From: Strongylocentrotus droebachiensis | Taxonomy: Eukaryota > Echinodermata > Echinoidea > Camarodonta > Strongylocentrotidae | Assembly (NCBI GenBank): GCA_035222895.1 | Contig: JAVYIG010006790.1 | Coordinates: 1-64,000 of the forward strand | Length of the DNA stretch: 64,000 nucleotides | Reading direction: 5' to 3' | Shown: piece after piece, positions 1-9,560 of the stretch | Position numbering within the stretch: the first letter of the stretch is position 1 | Layout: every line of letters starts with the position of its first letter | Notes under the pieces: model-generated | Told to the model about the DNA's origin: nothing | Database searches by the model: none | What the model saw: the letters and a program-made list of their open reading frames with translations, nothing else | Translations under genes and position numbers: made by a program

Positions 1-950
1 ACTTTGCGCGGAAGGGAAAACTTCATTTAGACGAGTCGAGAACGGTACAACGAATCGTCTTCTTTCTCTAATATTTTAAGGAAACGTCAAAGCTTCCGCG
101 CTTCGAGCTAAAGGGGGAAACTGAATTCAGACAATTAAGGCTTATTAAGAGTCGAAAATGGTACAACGAATCGTCTTTTTTCTCTAATAATTGAATGAAG
201 CGTCATAACTTCCGCGCTTCGCTCTTCGCGCGGGTGGGGGAAGCTTACATCAGACAAGGATTAAGAGTCGAGCACGGTTAAACGAATCGTCTACTTTCTC
301 TAAAATTTTAAGGAAACGTCAAAACCTCCGCGCTTCGCGCGGAAGGGGAACAACTGAATTCAGATAAGAATTAAGAGTCGAAAACAGTACACCAAATTAA
401 TAGGGCTTATTAAGAGTCGAAAACGGTACAAACGAATCGTCTTCTTTCTCTAATAATTTAATGGAACGTCAAAGCTTCCGCGCTTCGCGCAAGGGGGTGA
501 GACTGAATTCAGATGAATTGGGAGTAATAAGATTCGAAACGGTACGACGAATCGTCTTCCTTTCTCTATATTGTGATGAATCGCCAAAAAATAAAAAGGG
601 AGGAAGGGGGAAACTTTATTTAGACGAGTCGAGAACGGTACAACGAATCGTTTTCTTTCTCTAATAATTTAGCTTCATTCAGACAAGGATTTAGAGTCGA
701 GCAAGGTTCAACGAATCGTCTACTTTCTCTATATGAAACGCCAAAACTGGGGAGAAACTGAATTCAGACAAGGATTAACAGTGGAGAACGGTACAGCAAA
801 TCGTCTTCTTTTCAAAATAATTTCATGAAGCGTCAAAGCTTTCGCGCTTCGCGCGGGAGGGGGGGGGGGGGGGGAAACTTCATTTAGACAAAGATTAACA
901 GTCGAGAAAGGTACAATAAATCGTCTTCTTTTTCTAATAATTTAGAGGCC
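1..950. repeat. Tandem satellite, ~116-bp unit
   Basis: About nine degenerate copies of a unit with core GTACAACGAATCGTCTT, a TTTCTCTAATAATTTA stretch, a CGCGCTTCGCGC palindrome and a GAATTCAGACAAGGATTAAG segment. The core starts near 45, 161, 277, 426, 542, 638, 706, 791 and 911, so the basic spacing is 116 bp with later indels. The array runs off the left edge of the window. Short open frames inside it change frame between copies and are not genes. Confidence 0.85.
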
Positions 951-1286
951 TATTACCCACACCCTCTAATGAGCCCCACTTTAAGTGATTCGCTTGCTCA
1001 CTACCGCCCTCTTAATATGCATTAAAATATACCAGCTATGATGCTGACTAAGTTGACGAAATAATTCGTATATTTATGTCGTCGAGGAAAATAACCATTT
1101 GCGCATATGCAAGTACTATAGATAGTCCATAGGAAAAACAATTTAGCCTTCGTCCCCGGGTTTATAGGGTAAAATTTGTAGATATTGGACATTTAATTTT
1201 GTCGGTAATTGGTCGCTAGTTTTGTCGGTTATCGTTGGCCTCTACCCCCCCCCCCCCACTGAAAAAGGTCTAGCGACGCCCCTGCC
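951..1286. other. Intergenic stretch without recognised gene
   Basis: AT-rich sequence with a C homopolymer near 1,247. I see no coding pattern, tRNA or clear repeat boundary. It separates the satellite from the duplicated block that starts near 1,287. Confidence 0.5.
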
Positions 1287-1394
1287 TTGTTTGTGTCCCT
1301 TGTCTTAAGCCCTTACTTTTCTCTTTTCTTGACCTTTTCTTTTACATGTTTTTTCTCCTTTTCTTTCTTTTCTTTTCCTTTCTTGCTATCCTGT

Positions 1395-1675
1395 TTTCGC
1401 TGCAAAAGGGAGCATTTGTCTTTTACGGGGCACTCCTGCTACGTCGGCGGAGCATTTGTCTTTAACGGGATACTTTGGGGCAGGAGCAATGATGGAGCAT
1501 TTGAATTTGACAAGGCACTTTTTAGCCGGAGATTTTGGAGAAGCAATATTGTCGGCGGAGCATTTGTCGGCGGAGCAACTGTCGGAGCAAATGTCGCGGA
1601 GCAATTGTCGCTTTTTGCGGAGCATTTATCAGCGGAGCAATCGTCGGCGGAGCATGTGTCATGGATTCGCGTAGA
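1395..1675 (+). repeat. Truncated arm of TU-like foldback element
   Basis: About 15-bp repeats of the form GGAGCATTTGTCGGC, preceded by a CT-rich stretch (1,310-1,390). It matches the right arm of the complete foldback element at 21,262-21,540 almost base for base. No left arm is present here, so this is a solo arm at the edge of the duplicated block. The overlapping cysteine-, serine- and alanine-rich frames are minisatellite translation. Confidence 0.8.
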
Positions 1676-1974
1676 TGGCTCACTTGATTGGTAGACTTCT
1701 GCTATGTCTACAATCATGTCACCGACTTATTTCCAATTATATTCGTAGTCGATCAGGGGAGGGGGGGGGGGGGGGGGAATTTAACACAACTTGTCATTAG
1801 TGACAAATTACAGTTTTTGTTATAAGCTACTGAAATCCTTGCTTCTGATTGGTTATCAGCAAATTTGTCACTGATTTTTTGTCATTTGTCAATGAAAAAA
1901 GGCTTTGTGAGACGGATCCCAGGGCTTCATTAACGATAGCAAGGAAGAGCACGGGACCTAATGTGGCCATGCCT

Positions 1975-2345
1975 TGAACCATAATGCATGACCGTAAAAA
2001 GGAATTCTGGGGACCGGGGGAAATGCAATGAAATTACTGATAATTTATTTCATTATCTATTTTTTTTTAATTTGTGGGGGCTACCCTCAACCCTAGCCCC
2101 GACCGCGTACATTTATGATTCAGTGGCAAAGCAATTGCCTCGTAACGGTGAGGCCCCAGGATCAAAACTGTGTCGATGTGCTAGATTAGTGCTCTTTTTT
2201 GAAACATTAATCCTCATTTCTGTCAGTTATGACTTAAGGACGTAGGTCCCCTAGTTGATAAGCATAACAAGCATACACATTCTTAATCAGTCAGGCAAAA
2301 CAAACACTGGCAAATTATTATTCAATAAAATCTGAAAATGTATAC
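1975..2345 (+). repeat. Interspersed tRNA-like repeat, copy 1
   Basis: Family member found also at 21,860-22,235 (plus), 57,535-57,935 (minus) and 62,865-63,087 (plus, shorter). All share a CATAATGCATGACCGT start, a GACCGGGG segment, a TGATTCAGTGGCAAAGC stretch and a GTGAGGCCCCAGGATCAAAA stretch. The last two resemble degenerate A and B boxes of a tRNA promoter, so an old tRNA-derived SINE is possible. The terminus is not clear. Confidence 0.55.
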
Positions 2346-2349
2346 TATC

Positions 2350-2984
2350 ATCTAGATCTACTAGGAATAAATCATTGTCACAATCATTCTAAAAATCAGG
2401 GTAGAATTATGACCAACAGTGTAGATAAACAAATATAATGTATTTTCGCAAAGAGGATGCAGCATCTGCCGTTTCTATCTTGTGCACCACGTTGGCAAAG
2501 CTGATTTAATCCATTGATAGACCCTTCGAGCGCTTATATATTCTGAGATATTACAATGAGTGATCTATTTTATCTACATATACAACGTAGTAAATATCTT
2601 ATCAAATAGAGGGATGAAATACGGTAGAGGTTATTCTCTATAGTTTAAAAGAAAACGATCGAATAATTTTTCGCATTTGTTTTTGCTTATTTTGCTTATT
2701 TCTACGAGGTTTATGAAGATTGTTATGTGAACGGAATAATATGAAATACAATAAAACTGAAGCTTTTAATCAAACTTGGTTATACTTACAGTCTTTTGAA
2801 AAAAAGAATGAAATTAAAACGGGGCTCAAATACTTACGAAATAAATGACTGATAAGTAATAAATGTACTTTAGTTATGGTTTATATCCTTTTATTTTTGG
2901 AAATTTAGGACAATTCGTAACGCCGTTATATAACACAATTAGACTCATTTAAACTCCGAAACCTAATTTCTTTTCTTAATACAG
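2350..2984 (+). repeat. Conserved upstream flank of SRCR-like exon A
   Basis: Sequence shared by the units of the array: a TATAATGTATTTTCGCAAAG block, a GTTGCCAAAGC block followed by a CCCTTCGAG block, a CATTTGTTT block, then CGTTATATAACAC and the pyrimidine-rich acceptor ending ACAG at 2,984. It holds no gene. Matching flanks lie before exons D, E, H, I, J and K and at 30,883-31,640. The conservation most likely reflects duplication rather than selection. Confidence 0.7.
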
Positions 2985-3262
2985 GTAGTCCGGGTTTGCA
3001 GCTCACAAACGGACCTGATCAGTATTCAGGCTGAATAGAGGTCAAGCTGGCAAGTAACAGTTGGAGTAAATTGTATCTTCATTATTATGATGGTACATTG
3101 TCTCGGCATCAGTATATCTCGAACATCTGTCGTCAGCTTGGATTCGGGGAGCTCAACTTCTGGGATAGTTGAATATAGCAGAACGTATAGTATGACAAAG
3201 GTGACGAGATATCCTTACGGGGATGCACACCGCCTAATCTGCATATGTTATAATTAAAAAAT
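2985..3262 (+). pseudogene. SRCR-like exon A, disrupted
   Basis: After the acceptor the frame reads SPGLQLTNGPDQYSG, then a TGA interrupts at the position where intact copies have tryptophan. IEVKLASNSWSKLY and ISNICRQLGFGELNFW follow, and a 2-base loss in the SFEYS codons (AGTTGAATAT against AGTTTTGAATAT) shifts the frame. It keeps the acceptor and the ICRQLGFG signature but cannot encode the domain. Its closest relative is exon E at 22,881. Confidence 0.8.
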
Positions 3263-3374
3263 ATATATTGGGTGAAGGGTTGAAATATCATATCCAATAT
3301 GACTAGTATGATAAGATTTTCCAAAACGTTGGTTGGCGACATCGAATGTTCAGCCCGCGCCCTCACCCATATCC

Positions 3375-4061
3375 CAAGCAATATATGTACATTTGTTATA
3401 AATAATAATTATAATAAATTACATTTATAAAGCGTTTAATACAATGTTTCTAATAGCTTAACATAACAAGGTACAACGTACAATAAACATACAGCAATAA
3501 TAATACATAATTTCTAATAATAACATTACAGATGATTAAAAACCTACTTTAAACAAAACTGCCCTATAGATTACTATTAAACATAAAATATTTCAAACTT
3601 TCCTTATTAGACTCTACAGATGGGGTTTGACGAATAGTATTTCGTAAACTGTTCCATAATTTAGGGGCTGCAATAGAAAAAGTACGATCACTGTAGCGGG
3701 TGTTGGTTCGGTCCAGGGGCGTATTGGAAAATAACATGTGTAGTTGACTGTAACGAACGTGATGGAAAAATAGGTTTGAGGAGGTCGTTTAAATATGATG
3801 GAGCATAACCATGTTTAATTTGTAATACTAACAAAAGAATCTTAAATCGAATGCGAGTTAAAATAGGTAGCCAATGAAGAGATCAAAGAATTGGAGTTAT
3901 GTGTTCATACGTTCTGGTTTTGGTATTGAGACGGGCTGCCATGTTTTAAATACTTTGGGATGGAGAAATGGTGGAATTCGGTAGGCCAAAGTACAATCCG
4001 TTACAATAATCTAAATGAGAAGTCACGAAAGCATGGATCAATCGTTCTGTAGACTGTTTAC
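3375..4061 (-). pseudogene. LINE 3-prime fragment (L2/CR1-like), decayed copy
   Basis: Reverse-strand sequence homologous to 23,290-23,985, where the frame is better kept. It encodes the last part of a non-LTR reverse transcriptase, with recognisable patches such as RLIHAFV, LDYCNGLYFGLP and PKLWNSL. It abuts the truncated SRCR-like exon B at 4,062, so the insertion removed or displaced the first part of that exon. The same junction exists in block 2, so the insertion predates the duplication. Confidence 0.75.
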
Positions 4062-4305
4062 GTAGAGGTCAAGCTGGCAAGTGACAGTTGGCGAAAATTG
4101 TATCTTTATTATTATGGTTATAATGGTCATTACTCGCATTATCCGTCTGCGCTTCAGCTTATCTCGAACATCTGTCGTCAGCTTGGTTTCGGGGAGCTCA
4201 ACTGGTGGGATAGTTATGAATATATAGCAGAACGTACAGTATGACAAAGGTGACGAGATATCCTTACGGAGATGCACACCACCTAATCTGCATATTTTAT
4301 CATTA
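4062..4305 (+). pseudogene. SRCR-like exon B, 5-prime truncated and frameshifted
   Basis: Begins inside the domain (EVKLASDSWRKLYLYYYGYNG), directly after the LINE scrap, and runs through ISNICRQLGFGELNWWDSYEY. An extra TA in the next codons puts the rest out of frame. No acceptor is present. Exon F at 23,986 is the paralogue with the same truncation and the same 2-base insertion, which shows that both defects predate the block duplication. Confidence 0.8.
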
Positions 4306-4581
4306 GAAAATGATATTTTGGAAAGGGTTAAAATATCATATTCAGTATGACAAGTATGATAAGATATTCCAAAATGTTGGGTGGCGACATCGAATGTTCA
4401 CCCCGCGCCCTCTCCCACATCGGCGTCGATCCTAGGCCAGGTGCAATTGATTTCTGTAATCGGCGCCTACCTAGGTTTTGGTGCTTATTAATTTTTTGCA
4501 GTGTGGAAGCACCCTTTAGTAAATTAATTCCATTAGCGTCGTCTTGGCTGAATAGTAGCGAGCTCAGACTCCAACTCTTAA

Positions 4582-5645
4582 AGGTACTATGTCCCATTTG
4601 CATGCCAACAAAAAATGAAAAGGTTAAATTCCAACGGATTTTGAAAGTTAATACTAATTTAGAACTTCCCCCACAAAGGGGGGCTTGGAAATGTCTCTAA
4701 GTGGGAAAATAACGACTATTAATTGTTGAATCGTCTTAAGAGCTATAGAGCCAGTAAGTAATAGTCTAATTTTCAGACCATTGTACCAAACGGTCGTACG
4801 TTTTATGCTGCGCAAAGATTCAATCGGTTTAATTTTGGCCATTACAAGTAGTGGGTTATTGATGTAGACAAATGCTCATGTACCCTTTACAGCTCATTGT
4901 ATGTATGTTATTACCAAAGAAGAAAATAAGCCAGTCAGTCACTCAGTAGAGTCTGAGAGTGAAGTCTAGCAAGTAAACGGATTTCCTTGCATAATTTGAA
5001 TATTAGGACACTGCTAACATTTAAATTTAACAGACAAGACAAACATAACATATTCATAATTCCTGCACAGTTCTACATGATTCAAAGTTGGCTGAAAAAG
5101 GGACATTGTATCTTGAAAGGTACTATGTCCCTTTTGCAGCCAACCTCAAATGCTGTTGAACTTTGCAGGAATTATGAATATGTCATGTATGTCCTATCTG
5201 TGAAATTTAAACGTTAGCAGTGTCCTCATATTCAAATTATTAAGGAAAACCGTTTACTTGCTAGACTTCACTGTCAGACACTATTGAGTGACTGACTGGC
5301 TTTTTTCTTCTTTGGTAATAACATACATGAAAAGAATTGTAAAGGGTACATGAGTATTTGTCTACATCAATAACCCACTTCTTGTGATGGCCAAGATTAA
5401 ACTGATTGAATCTTTGCGCAGCATAAAACGTATGACCATTCGGTACAATTGTCTGAAAATCAAGACAATTACTTTTGGGCTCTATAGCCCTAAAGTCGAT
5501 TTGACAACTAATAGTCGTTATTTTCCCACTTGAAGACATTTTCAAGCCCCACCTCTTTTAGGGAAGTTCTAATTAGTATTATCTTTCAAATGCTGTTGGA
5601 ATTTAACTTTTTCATTTTTTGGCCTGCAAATGGGACATAGTCCCT
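4582..5645. mobile_element. Two TTAA-flanked MITEs in inverted, head-to-head array
   Basis: Each half (about 4,582-5,115 and 5,125-5,645) is a ~530-bp element ending in AGGTACTATGTCCC-type repeats. The two halves are reverse complements, so the pair forms a ~1-kb palindrome. TTAA occurs at 4,578-4,581 and 5,646-5,649, and a decayed TTGA lies between them. TTAA target duplication is the hallmark of the piggyBac superfamily; no transposase is present. Short frames such as 4,654-4,842 and 5,261-5,545 are mirror images in the two arms, not genes. Confidence 0.8.
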
Positions 5646-6042
5646 TTAAGACATTCAATTTTAATATTTGTCATAATATTTCGTTTATTTACACTCTTCG
5701 TGAAGCTCGTAAAAATGTTTAAATTGCATATCAAACAAATGTGCCGGCTGTGCGTCTCCCATGCGTCGTCTGTGTGTGACCGGGCCTTTAGTTTGTAAAT
5801 TTGTTCTGCAGACAGAAAAGTTAGAAAATTGTTACCACTAAATCCAACAGACATCGCAGGAATTGAGTGTTAAATCATTGGTATTGAAAGCAATGGTATT
5901 AGATTTTAACACCAAAGGCGGAATTACTTCAACTGTTGAATGGAATTGTTTAATTCCAAACCCTGGTTTTAAATAACACCAGCTGGTGTTTTCCGATATA
6001 GGTACCGGAATGGTGTTAAACTTAACACCCTTGTTTTTGCAG
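5646..6042. other. Inverted unit fragment, Harbinger-type MITE end, intron-like sequence
   Basis: 5,650-5,745 is the reverse complement of array upstream flank as seen at 31,535-31,640. 5,740-5,787 is a lone right end of the GGCCCGGTCACAC family (reads GTGTGACCGGGCCT before TTA). The remaining ~250 bp, with repeated GGTGTTAAACTTAACACC-like motifs, leads into a pyrimidine tract and CAG at 6,042 that could serve as acceptor for exon C. Confidence 0.6.
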
Positions 6043-6315
6043 TGTATAGATGTCAAGCTGGCAAGTGGCAGTTGGAGTAAATTGTATGGTAGTTATTATT
6101 ATTATACGTCTGCGCTTCAGGTAATCTCGAACATCTGTTGTCAGCTTGGTTTTGGGAAGCTCAACTGGTGGGAAAGTTTTGAGTATAGCAGCACGAACAG
6201 TATGACAAAGGTTACGAGATGTCCTTACGGAGTTGCGCACCACCAAAGCTGCATATTTAGCATATTTAATAATAAGGAAAAATCTAATTTCGGGGTTTAT
6301 TATCATCATATTTAG
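6043..6315 (+). CDS. SRCR-like domain exon C, open
   Basis: Open from a TTGTTTTTGCAG acceptor to TAG. It reads CIDVKLASGSWSKLYGSYYYY, then VISNICCQLGFGKLNWWESF, SMTKVTRCPYGVAHHQSCIF, and ends NFGVYYHHI. The ICxQLGFG block corresponds to the ICRQLGFG core of scavenger receptor cysteine-rich domains, which are extracellular ligand-binding modules. The first ~20 residues of the domain seen in exon D are missing, and the usual VCDD cysteine is absent. The arginine of CRQLGFG is cysteine here. Exon G is the block 2 partner and is also open. No signal peptide or partner exon was found, so expression is unproven; an unselected fragment is possible. Confidence 0.5.
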   Translation, partial: CIDVKLASGSWSKLYGSYYYYTSALQVISNICCQLGFGKLNWWESFEYSSTNSMTKVTRCPYGVAHHQSCIFSIFNNKEKSNFGVYYHHI

Positions 6316-6599
6316 TATGATCAAAATGACAAACAAAAACTTCAAGATCTATTGCGAGGGTGCCCGATTGTGCAAGCAGACCCTATATTTGAGGCCGTTG
6401 CTTGGTTCCTTCATAATGCTATATGGACGTCAATGTCCCGATTAATATTATCAGCGCCATCTAATATATAAAACCTGCTACATAAAATAGGCACAGTCTC
6501 GCTTAAAATGAAACCGTTACCTATAACGTTGGTTGTCTCCATTGCGTATACAGCCGGCGCCATCTTACATAAGAACCTTTAGTAGATAAATATCGTTGT

Positions 6600-6860
6600 C
6601 TTAGCATCTTTGCCTTCAACAAAAACATATCTAATCTTGTTTTCATTTTGGAAATGGAGGCAAAAGAAAATAAAGTTGTTTTATCCGCCCCGCAGTATCA
6701 TTTTTATGATATGAACAACGGTCCAGTAGCAGTTGAATTTGGCGCTTTCGTAGATAACACCATCCCGGAGCCTGAAAAACTAACTCAAATTGATGCTGAT
6801 TTACCTAGGTTTTTTTGCAAAATTAATCAGTGCTTTTGGTCAATGAATTCCAGAGATGTC
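6600..6860 (+). other. Conserved 3-prime flank with short shared open frame
   Basis: The frame from 6,648 reads MEMEAKENKVVLSAPQYHFY, then DMNNGPVAVEFGAFVDNTIP. Paralogous windows at 38,830-38,960 and 8,600-8,720 stay open in the same frame (FYDMNNSPVVDEIGAFVDN and VYDMDNDPLAVIIGAFVND). I recognise no family. It may be a small exon of the SRCR-like gene units or may simply be duplicated non-coding DNA. Confidence 0.35.
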
Positions 6861-6867
6861 GTCTTGT

Positions 6868-7115
6868 TTGTACAGTGGTTTAAGCACTTGACTTGAAAAT
6901 TAAAGGTCGTGGTTCGATCCCCAATATGGCACTAATATCCTTTGGCAAGGCATTAATCATTTGCCACGGGTGAGGTAAATGGGCACCTGGCAGGAATTAA
7001 TTCCTTGAAATGCTATAATGACAGCTAGGCTAAAGCCGGGGTAATAATAAATGCGCCTCGGAATAGAATGTCTAGATAGACGGCGCTAAGGAAATGCCTA
7101 TTATTATTATTACAG
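6868..7115 (+). mobile_element. tRNA-derived SINE, copy 1 (A-box deleted)
   Basis: Has a TGGTTTAAGCACTTG stretch, a B box (GGTTCGATCCC), a conserved body with GCACCTGGCAGGAATTAATT and an (ATT)n tail. About 16 bases holding the start of the tRNA-like head are missing compared with the copy at 39,024. It sits at the same place in the unit as the copies at 39,024 and 48,499, so it was present before the units were duplicated. Confidence 0.8.
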
Positions 7116-7810
7116 TATTATCGATTCTGACTCGGACTCGGACTCTAAAGAAGTGACTTTAATTTACTGAGTAAAGGAAATGATAAAATAATTTATATTA
7201 AGGTTGGATCGGTGGCGCTGAAATATTGGCTAATTAAAATAAATCTGCCATCATGTGTGTCGAACTAAGTACGTTTATGAGAAATGGAATTAATTGGTAA
7301 CATCTAAAGCATACACTACCAGTTTGTACCAATATTTATATCAACTGGGCAACAAAAGGAATCAGGAAAATTTACTGATGGATAATCGAATTAATAGCGA
7401 CGATAAATACAACTACACCAAGACTTATTTTGGAACCATGTTGCCAAAGCGAATTCAATACATGGATTGACCCTTCAAGAATATCGATCAATTTGTTCGC
7501 ATTTGTCTAATATGCATTTTAGATATTGTGGTTTATTTCTTTAACGTTTATGTGTAATGAACCGGAATAAAATGAAATACATTAACATTGAATTCTTAAT
7601 CAGACTCGGTTTAATATACTTTTGAATAAAGATGTGACTCAAATACTTACCAAATAGCTGTCTGATAAGTAATAAATGTACTTGAGTTTTGGTATATATA
7701 TTCCCTTTGGGGGGGGGGGGGAATTGAAGAAAATATGAAACGCCGTAATATAAGAGTTTTTCTCATTTAATCTCCGATACTTTTTTGTTGTTGTTGTTTT
7801 GTTTACACAG
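7116..7810 (+). repeat. Upstream flank of exon D
   Basis: Near-identical to 39,296-39,990 and 48,776-49,503. Landmarks are GACTCGGACTC, GGTGGCGCTGAAATATTGGC, TATATCAACTGGGCAACAAA, a G homopolymer near 7,709, CGCCGTAATATAAGAG, and the acceptor TTTGTTTACACAG ending at 7,810. No gene seen. It could include an intron. Confidence 0.7.
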
Positions 7811-8121
7811 GTGATTCGGGTTTGCAGCTTAGATACGGATCTGATCAGTATTCAGGGTGGGTAGAGGTCAAGCTGGCAAGTGACAGTTGGAGTAAATCGT
7901 ATGGTTATGGTCCTTATTATAGTTGGGATTTGTCTTCGCGTGGGTATATCTCGAACATCTGTCGTCAGCTAGGATTCGGGGAGCTCAACTTCTGGGATAG
8001 TTTTGAATATAGCAGCACGTACAGTATGACAAAGGTAATGGCGATATATCCTTACGAAAATGCGCACCACCAAAGCTGCATATTTTATCCTAAGGAATAT
8101 TATTTTTGGGAAGGGGTTTGA
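7811..8121 (+). CDS. SRCR-like domain exon D, the most complete open copy
   Basis: After a TTTACACAG acceptor the exon reads DSGLQLRYGSDQYSGWVEVK, LASDSWSKSYGYGPYYSWDL, YISNICRQLGFGELNFWDSF, EYSSTYSMTKVMAIYPYENA, HHQSCIFYPKEYYFWEGV, then TGA. The exon starts in split phase (GT completes a codon). Layout follows an SRCR domain: a GxVEV strand, a tryptophan strand, then ICRQLGFG. The VCDDGW segment is replaced by a Tyr/Gly/Ser-rich stretch, leaving only two cysteines (ICRQ and SCIF). SRCR proteins are secreted or membrane receptors with immune roles in echinoids. The stop makes this a possible last exon; no signal peptide or neighbouring exon was found. It is the best candidate for a functional copy in the window. 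Confidence 0.6.
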
Positions 8122-8878
8122 ATATCATATTCACTACAATAAAGACGACCCCAAAAAACATTTCAAGTTCCAATGCAAGGGTGCCTGAGCTTGTGTGTAG
8201 CCATTATTTCTAAAGCGGCTTGTTGTTTGATTTATTATAGTAATTATATGGTCATGAAAAGACCCATTTATACATCCCCAAACACCATTTTGAAAAAAAC
8301 GTCAATTTTAGGGGGACTGCCATTCACAATACTGGAAAAACTCACAAAAATTGTCGTAGTTTCATATTGTCTTGCATTTGTTTATAGGCGCCATCTAATG
8401 TAAAACCGGTGACATAAAATAGGCACAGTCTCACTTGGAATCTTCTATAACGTTAGTTGGCGCCAATGCCTGTTCAGCCTGAGCCATCTCATATACCGGC
8501 GCCGTGCCCGTTCGTGGCAAAAAGCCATTGTTTTCCTTAAGTAGATAAATATTATCGTCATAGCCCCTATGACGCCGACAAAGATACTCCCAATCTATGT
8601 TTTAGTATTATCCGCCTCGCTTTACCATGTTTATGATATGGACAACGATCCATTAGCAGTTATCATTGGCGCTTTCGTAAATGACACCATCCCGGAGGCT
8701 AAAAACCTAAATTCACATTGGTACCGATTTCTACAATCGGCGTCCACGTAGGTTATGGAGTCTATTCATTGATGCAACGCGGAAGCACTTTTCGGTATAG
8801 ATGAATTCTGAGTCGTCTTGCCTGAAATTTATTACCTCGTATTTGTAAGGCGGCTGTTTGGTTGTTTTATAATAATAT
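8122..8878 (+). repeat. Downstream flank of exon D
   Basis: Shared with the 3-prime flanks of C, G, H, I, J and K: AAGGTGCCTGAGC-type block, TTCTAAGGCGGCT block, CACCATTTTGAAAA, GGGGGACTGCCATTCACA, and GTTGGCGCCA. An open window at 8,569-8,751 matches the conserved short frame of 6,648. No other gene is evident. Confidence 0.6.
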
Positions 8879-8888
8879 ATGGACGTCC

Positions 8889-9049
8889 GGCGCGTACGCA
8901 GGGGGAGGGGGAGGGGGGGGGGGGGGGGGTTGAACCCCCCCTCAATTTTTTTGGAGTCTGTTTTGGAGGATTGTGATAGTGGGTGACCAAAAAAAGTGCT
9001 CTTACCCCCCCCCCCCCCCCCGCTTATTCAGCGGCTGGATGCGCACCTG
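8889..9049. mobile_element. 161-bp MITE with 10-bp target duplication
   Basis: ATGGACGTCC occurs at 8,879-8,888 and again at 9,050-9,059. Between them is a short element with imperfect inverted ends (GGCGCGTACGCAG left, reverse complement of GGATGCGCACCTG right) and long G and C homopolymers. The ATGGACGTC motif is normal unit sequence elsewhere in the array, so the empty site is known. An 8-10-bp duplication fits the hAT group; assignment is tentative. Confidence 0.7.
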
Positions 9050-9199
9050 ATGGACGTCCATATGCCCATTCGCATATATTAAACACCATTTTGAGAACTC
9101 ATCTATTTTTGGGACTGCCATTTCCACTTCTAAAATAAATAATAGTTTGATATCGTCTGGAAATTTTAATATAAGGAATATTATGCCTGGGAGGTTTCA

Positions 9200-9560
9200 T
9201 TATAATATTTTTAGTTTTTTAATCGCGGAATTGATGGGATAGCAGATTCATAATATCCAGTGATTCGGCTTTTTTGTTCGAAAAGAAACTTAGAGTTGCG
9301 TAAGTGTTTGAGATATTGGGGGTTCGGGAAGTAAGCGACGGTGGCGACTTTTTGACAGGAATCCACATCTAAAGGTTTGGGGATCAAGACCATTGTGGTC
9401 TAAATCTCCATGATAGGAATCGCATCCCCCGAGAACAATCGGGCACTCAGGTTTCTGGACCGTTTCAATTTCATCGGATTGTCGCAATGAAGACCAGACA
9501 GGTGATGCATATTCAAGAACAAGCCTGATATACGTAGCATAGATTGCTATCAAATCAGAG
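9200..9560 (-). pseudogene. LINE reverse transcriptase C-terminal scrap
   Basis: Minus-strand frame IAIYATYIRLVLEYASPVWS, then SLRQSDEIETVQKPECPIVL, matches the C-terminal pattern of CR1/L2-type reverse transcriptases (YvRp-LEYa-pvW, iE-vQkra-riilG). It has no catalytic motif and no intact frame beyond ~90 residues. An isolated, 5-prime-truncated remnant. Confidence 0.6.

Larger units (their letters stand above)
1287..8560 (+). repeat. Segmental duplication, block 1 (exons A-D)
   Basis: This interval and 21,146-40,555 carry the same components in the same order: a foldback-element arm, a tRNA-like repeat, an SRCR-like exon, a LINE 3-prime scrap on the minus strand, a 5-prime-truncated SRCR-like exon, a TTAA MITE, a third exon (C or G), a SINE and a fourth exon (D or H). 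Whole lines match nearly base for base, for example 2,100-2,300 with 22,000-22,200 and 3,500-4,300 with 23,440-24,220. Good matches are 1,287-5,645 and 6,043-8,560; the stretch near 5,800-6,040 has no partner. This copy is the compact one, about 7.3 kb against 19.4 kb. Confidence 0.85.

Noticed and set aside
1386..1717. Cysteine/serine-rich peptides resembling secreted repeats
   Set aside because: Translation of the 15-bp arm repeat; equivalent frames exist on both strands and at 19.6 and 21.3 kb.
2985..8121. Exons A-D spliced into one multi-domain SRCR gene
   Set aside because: A and B carry stops and frameshifts, B lacks an acceptor, and C and D both end in stop codons rather than donors.
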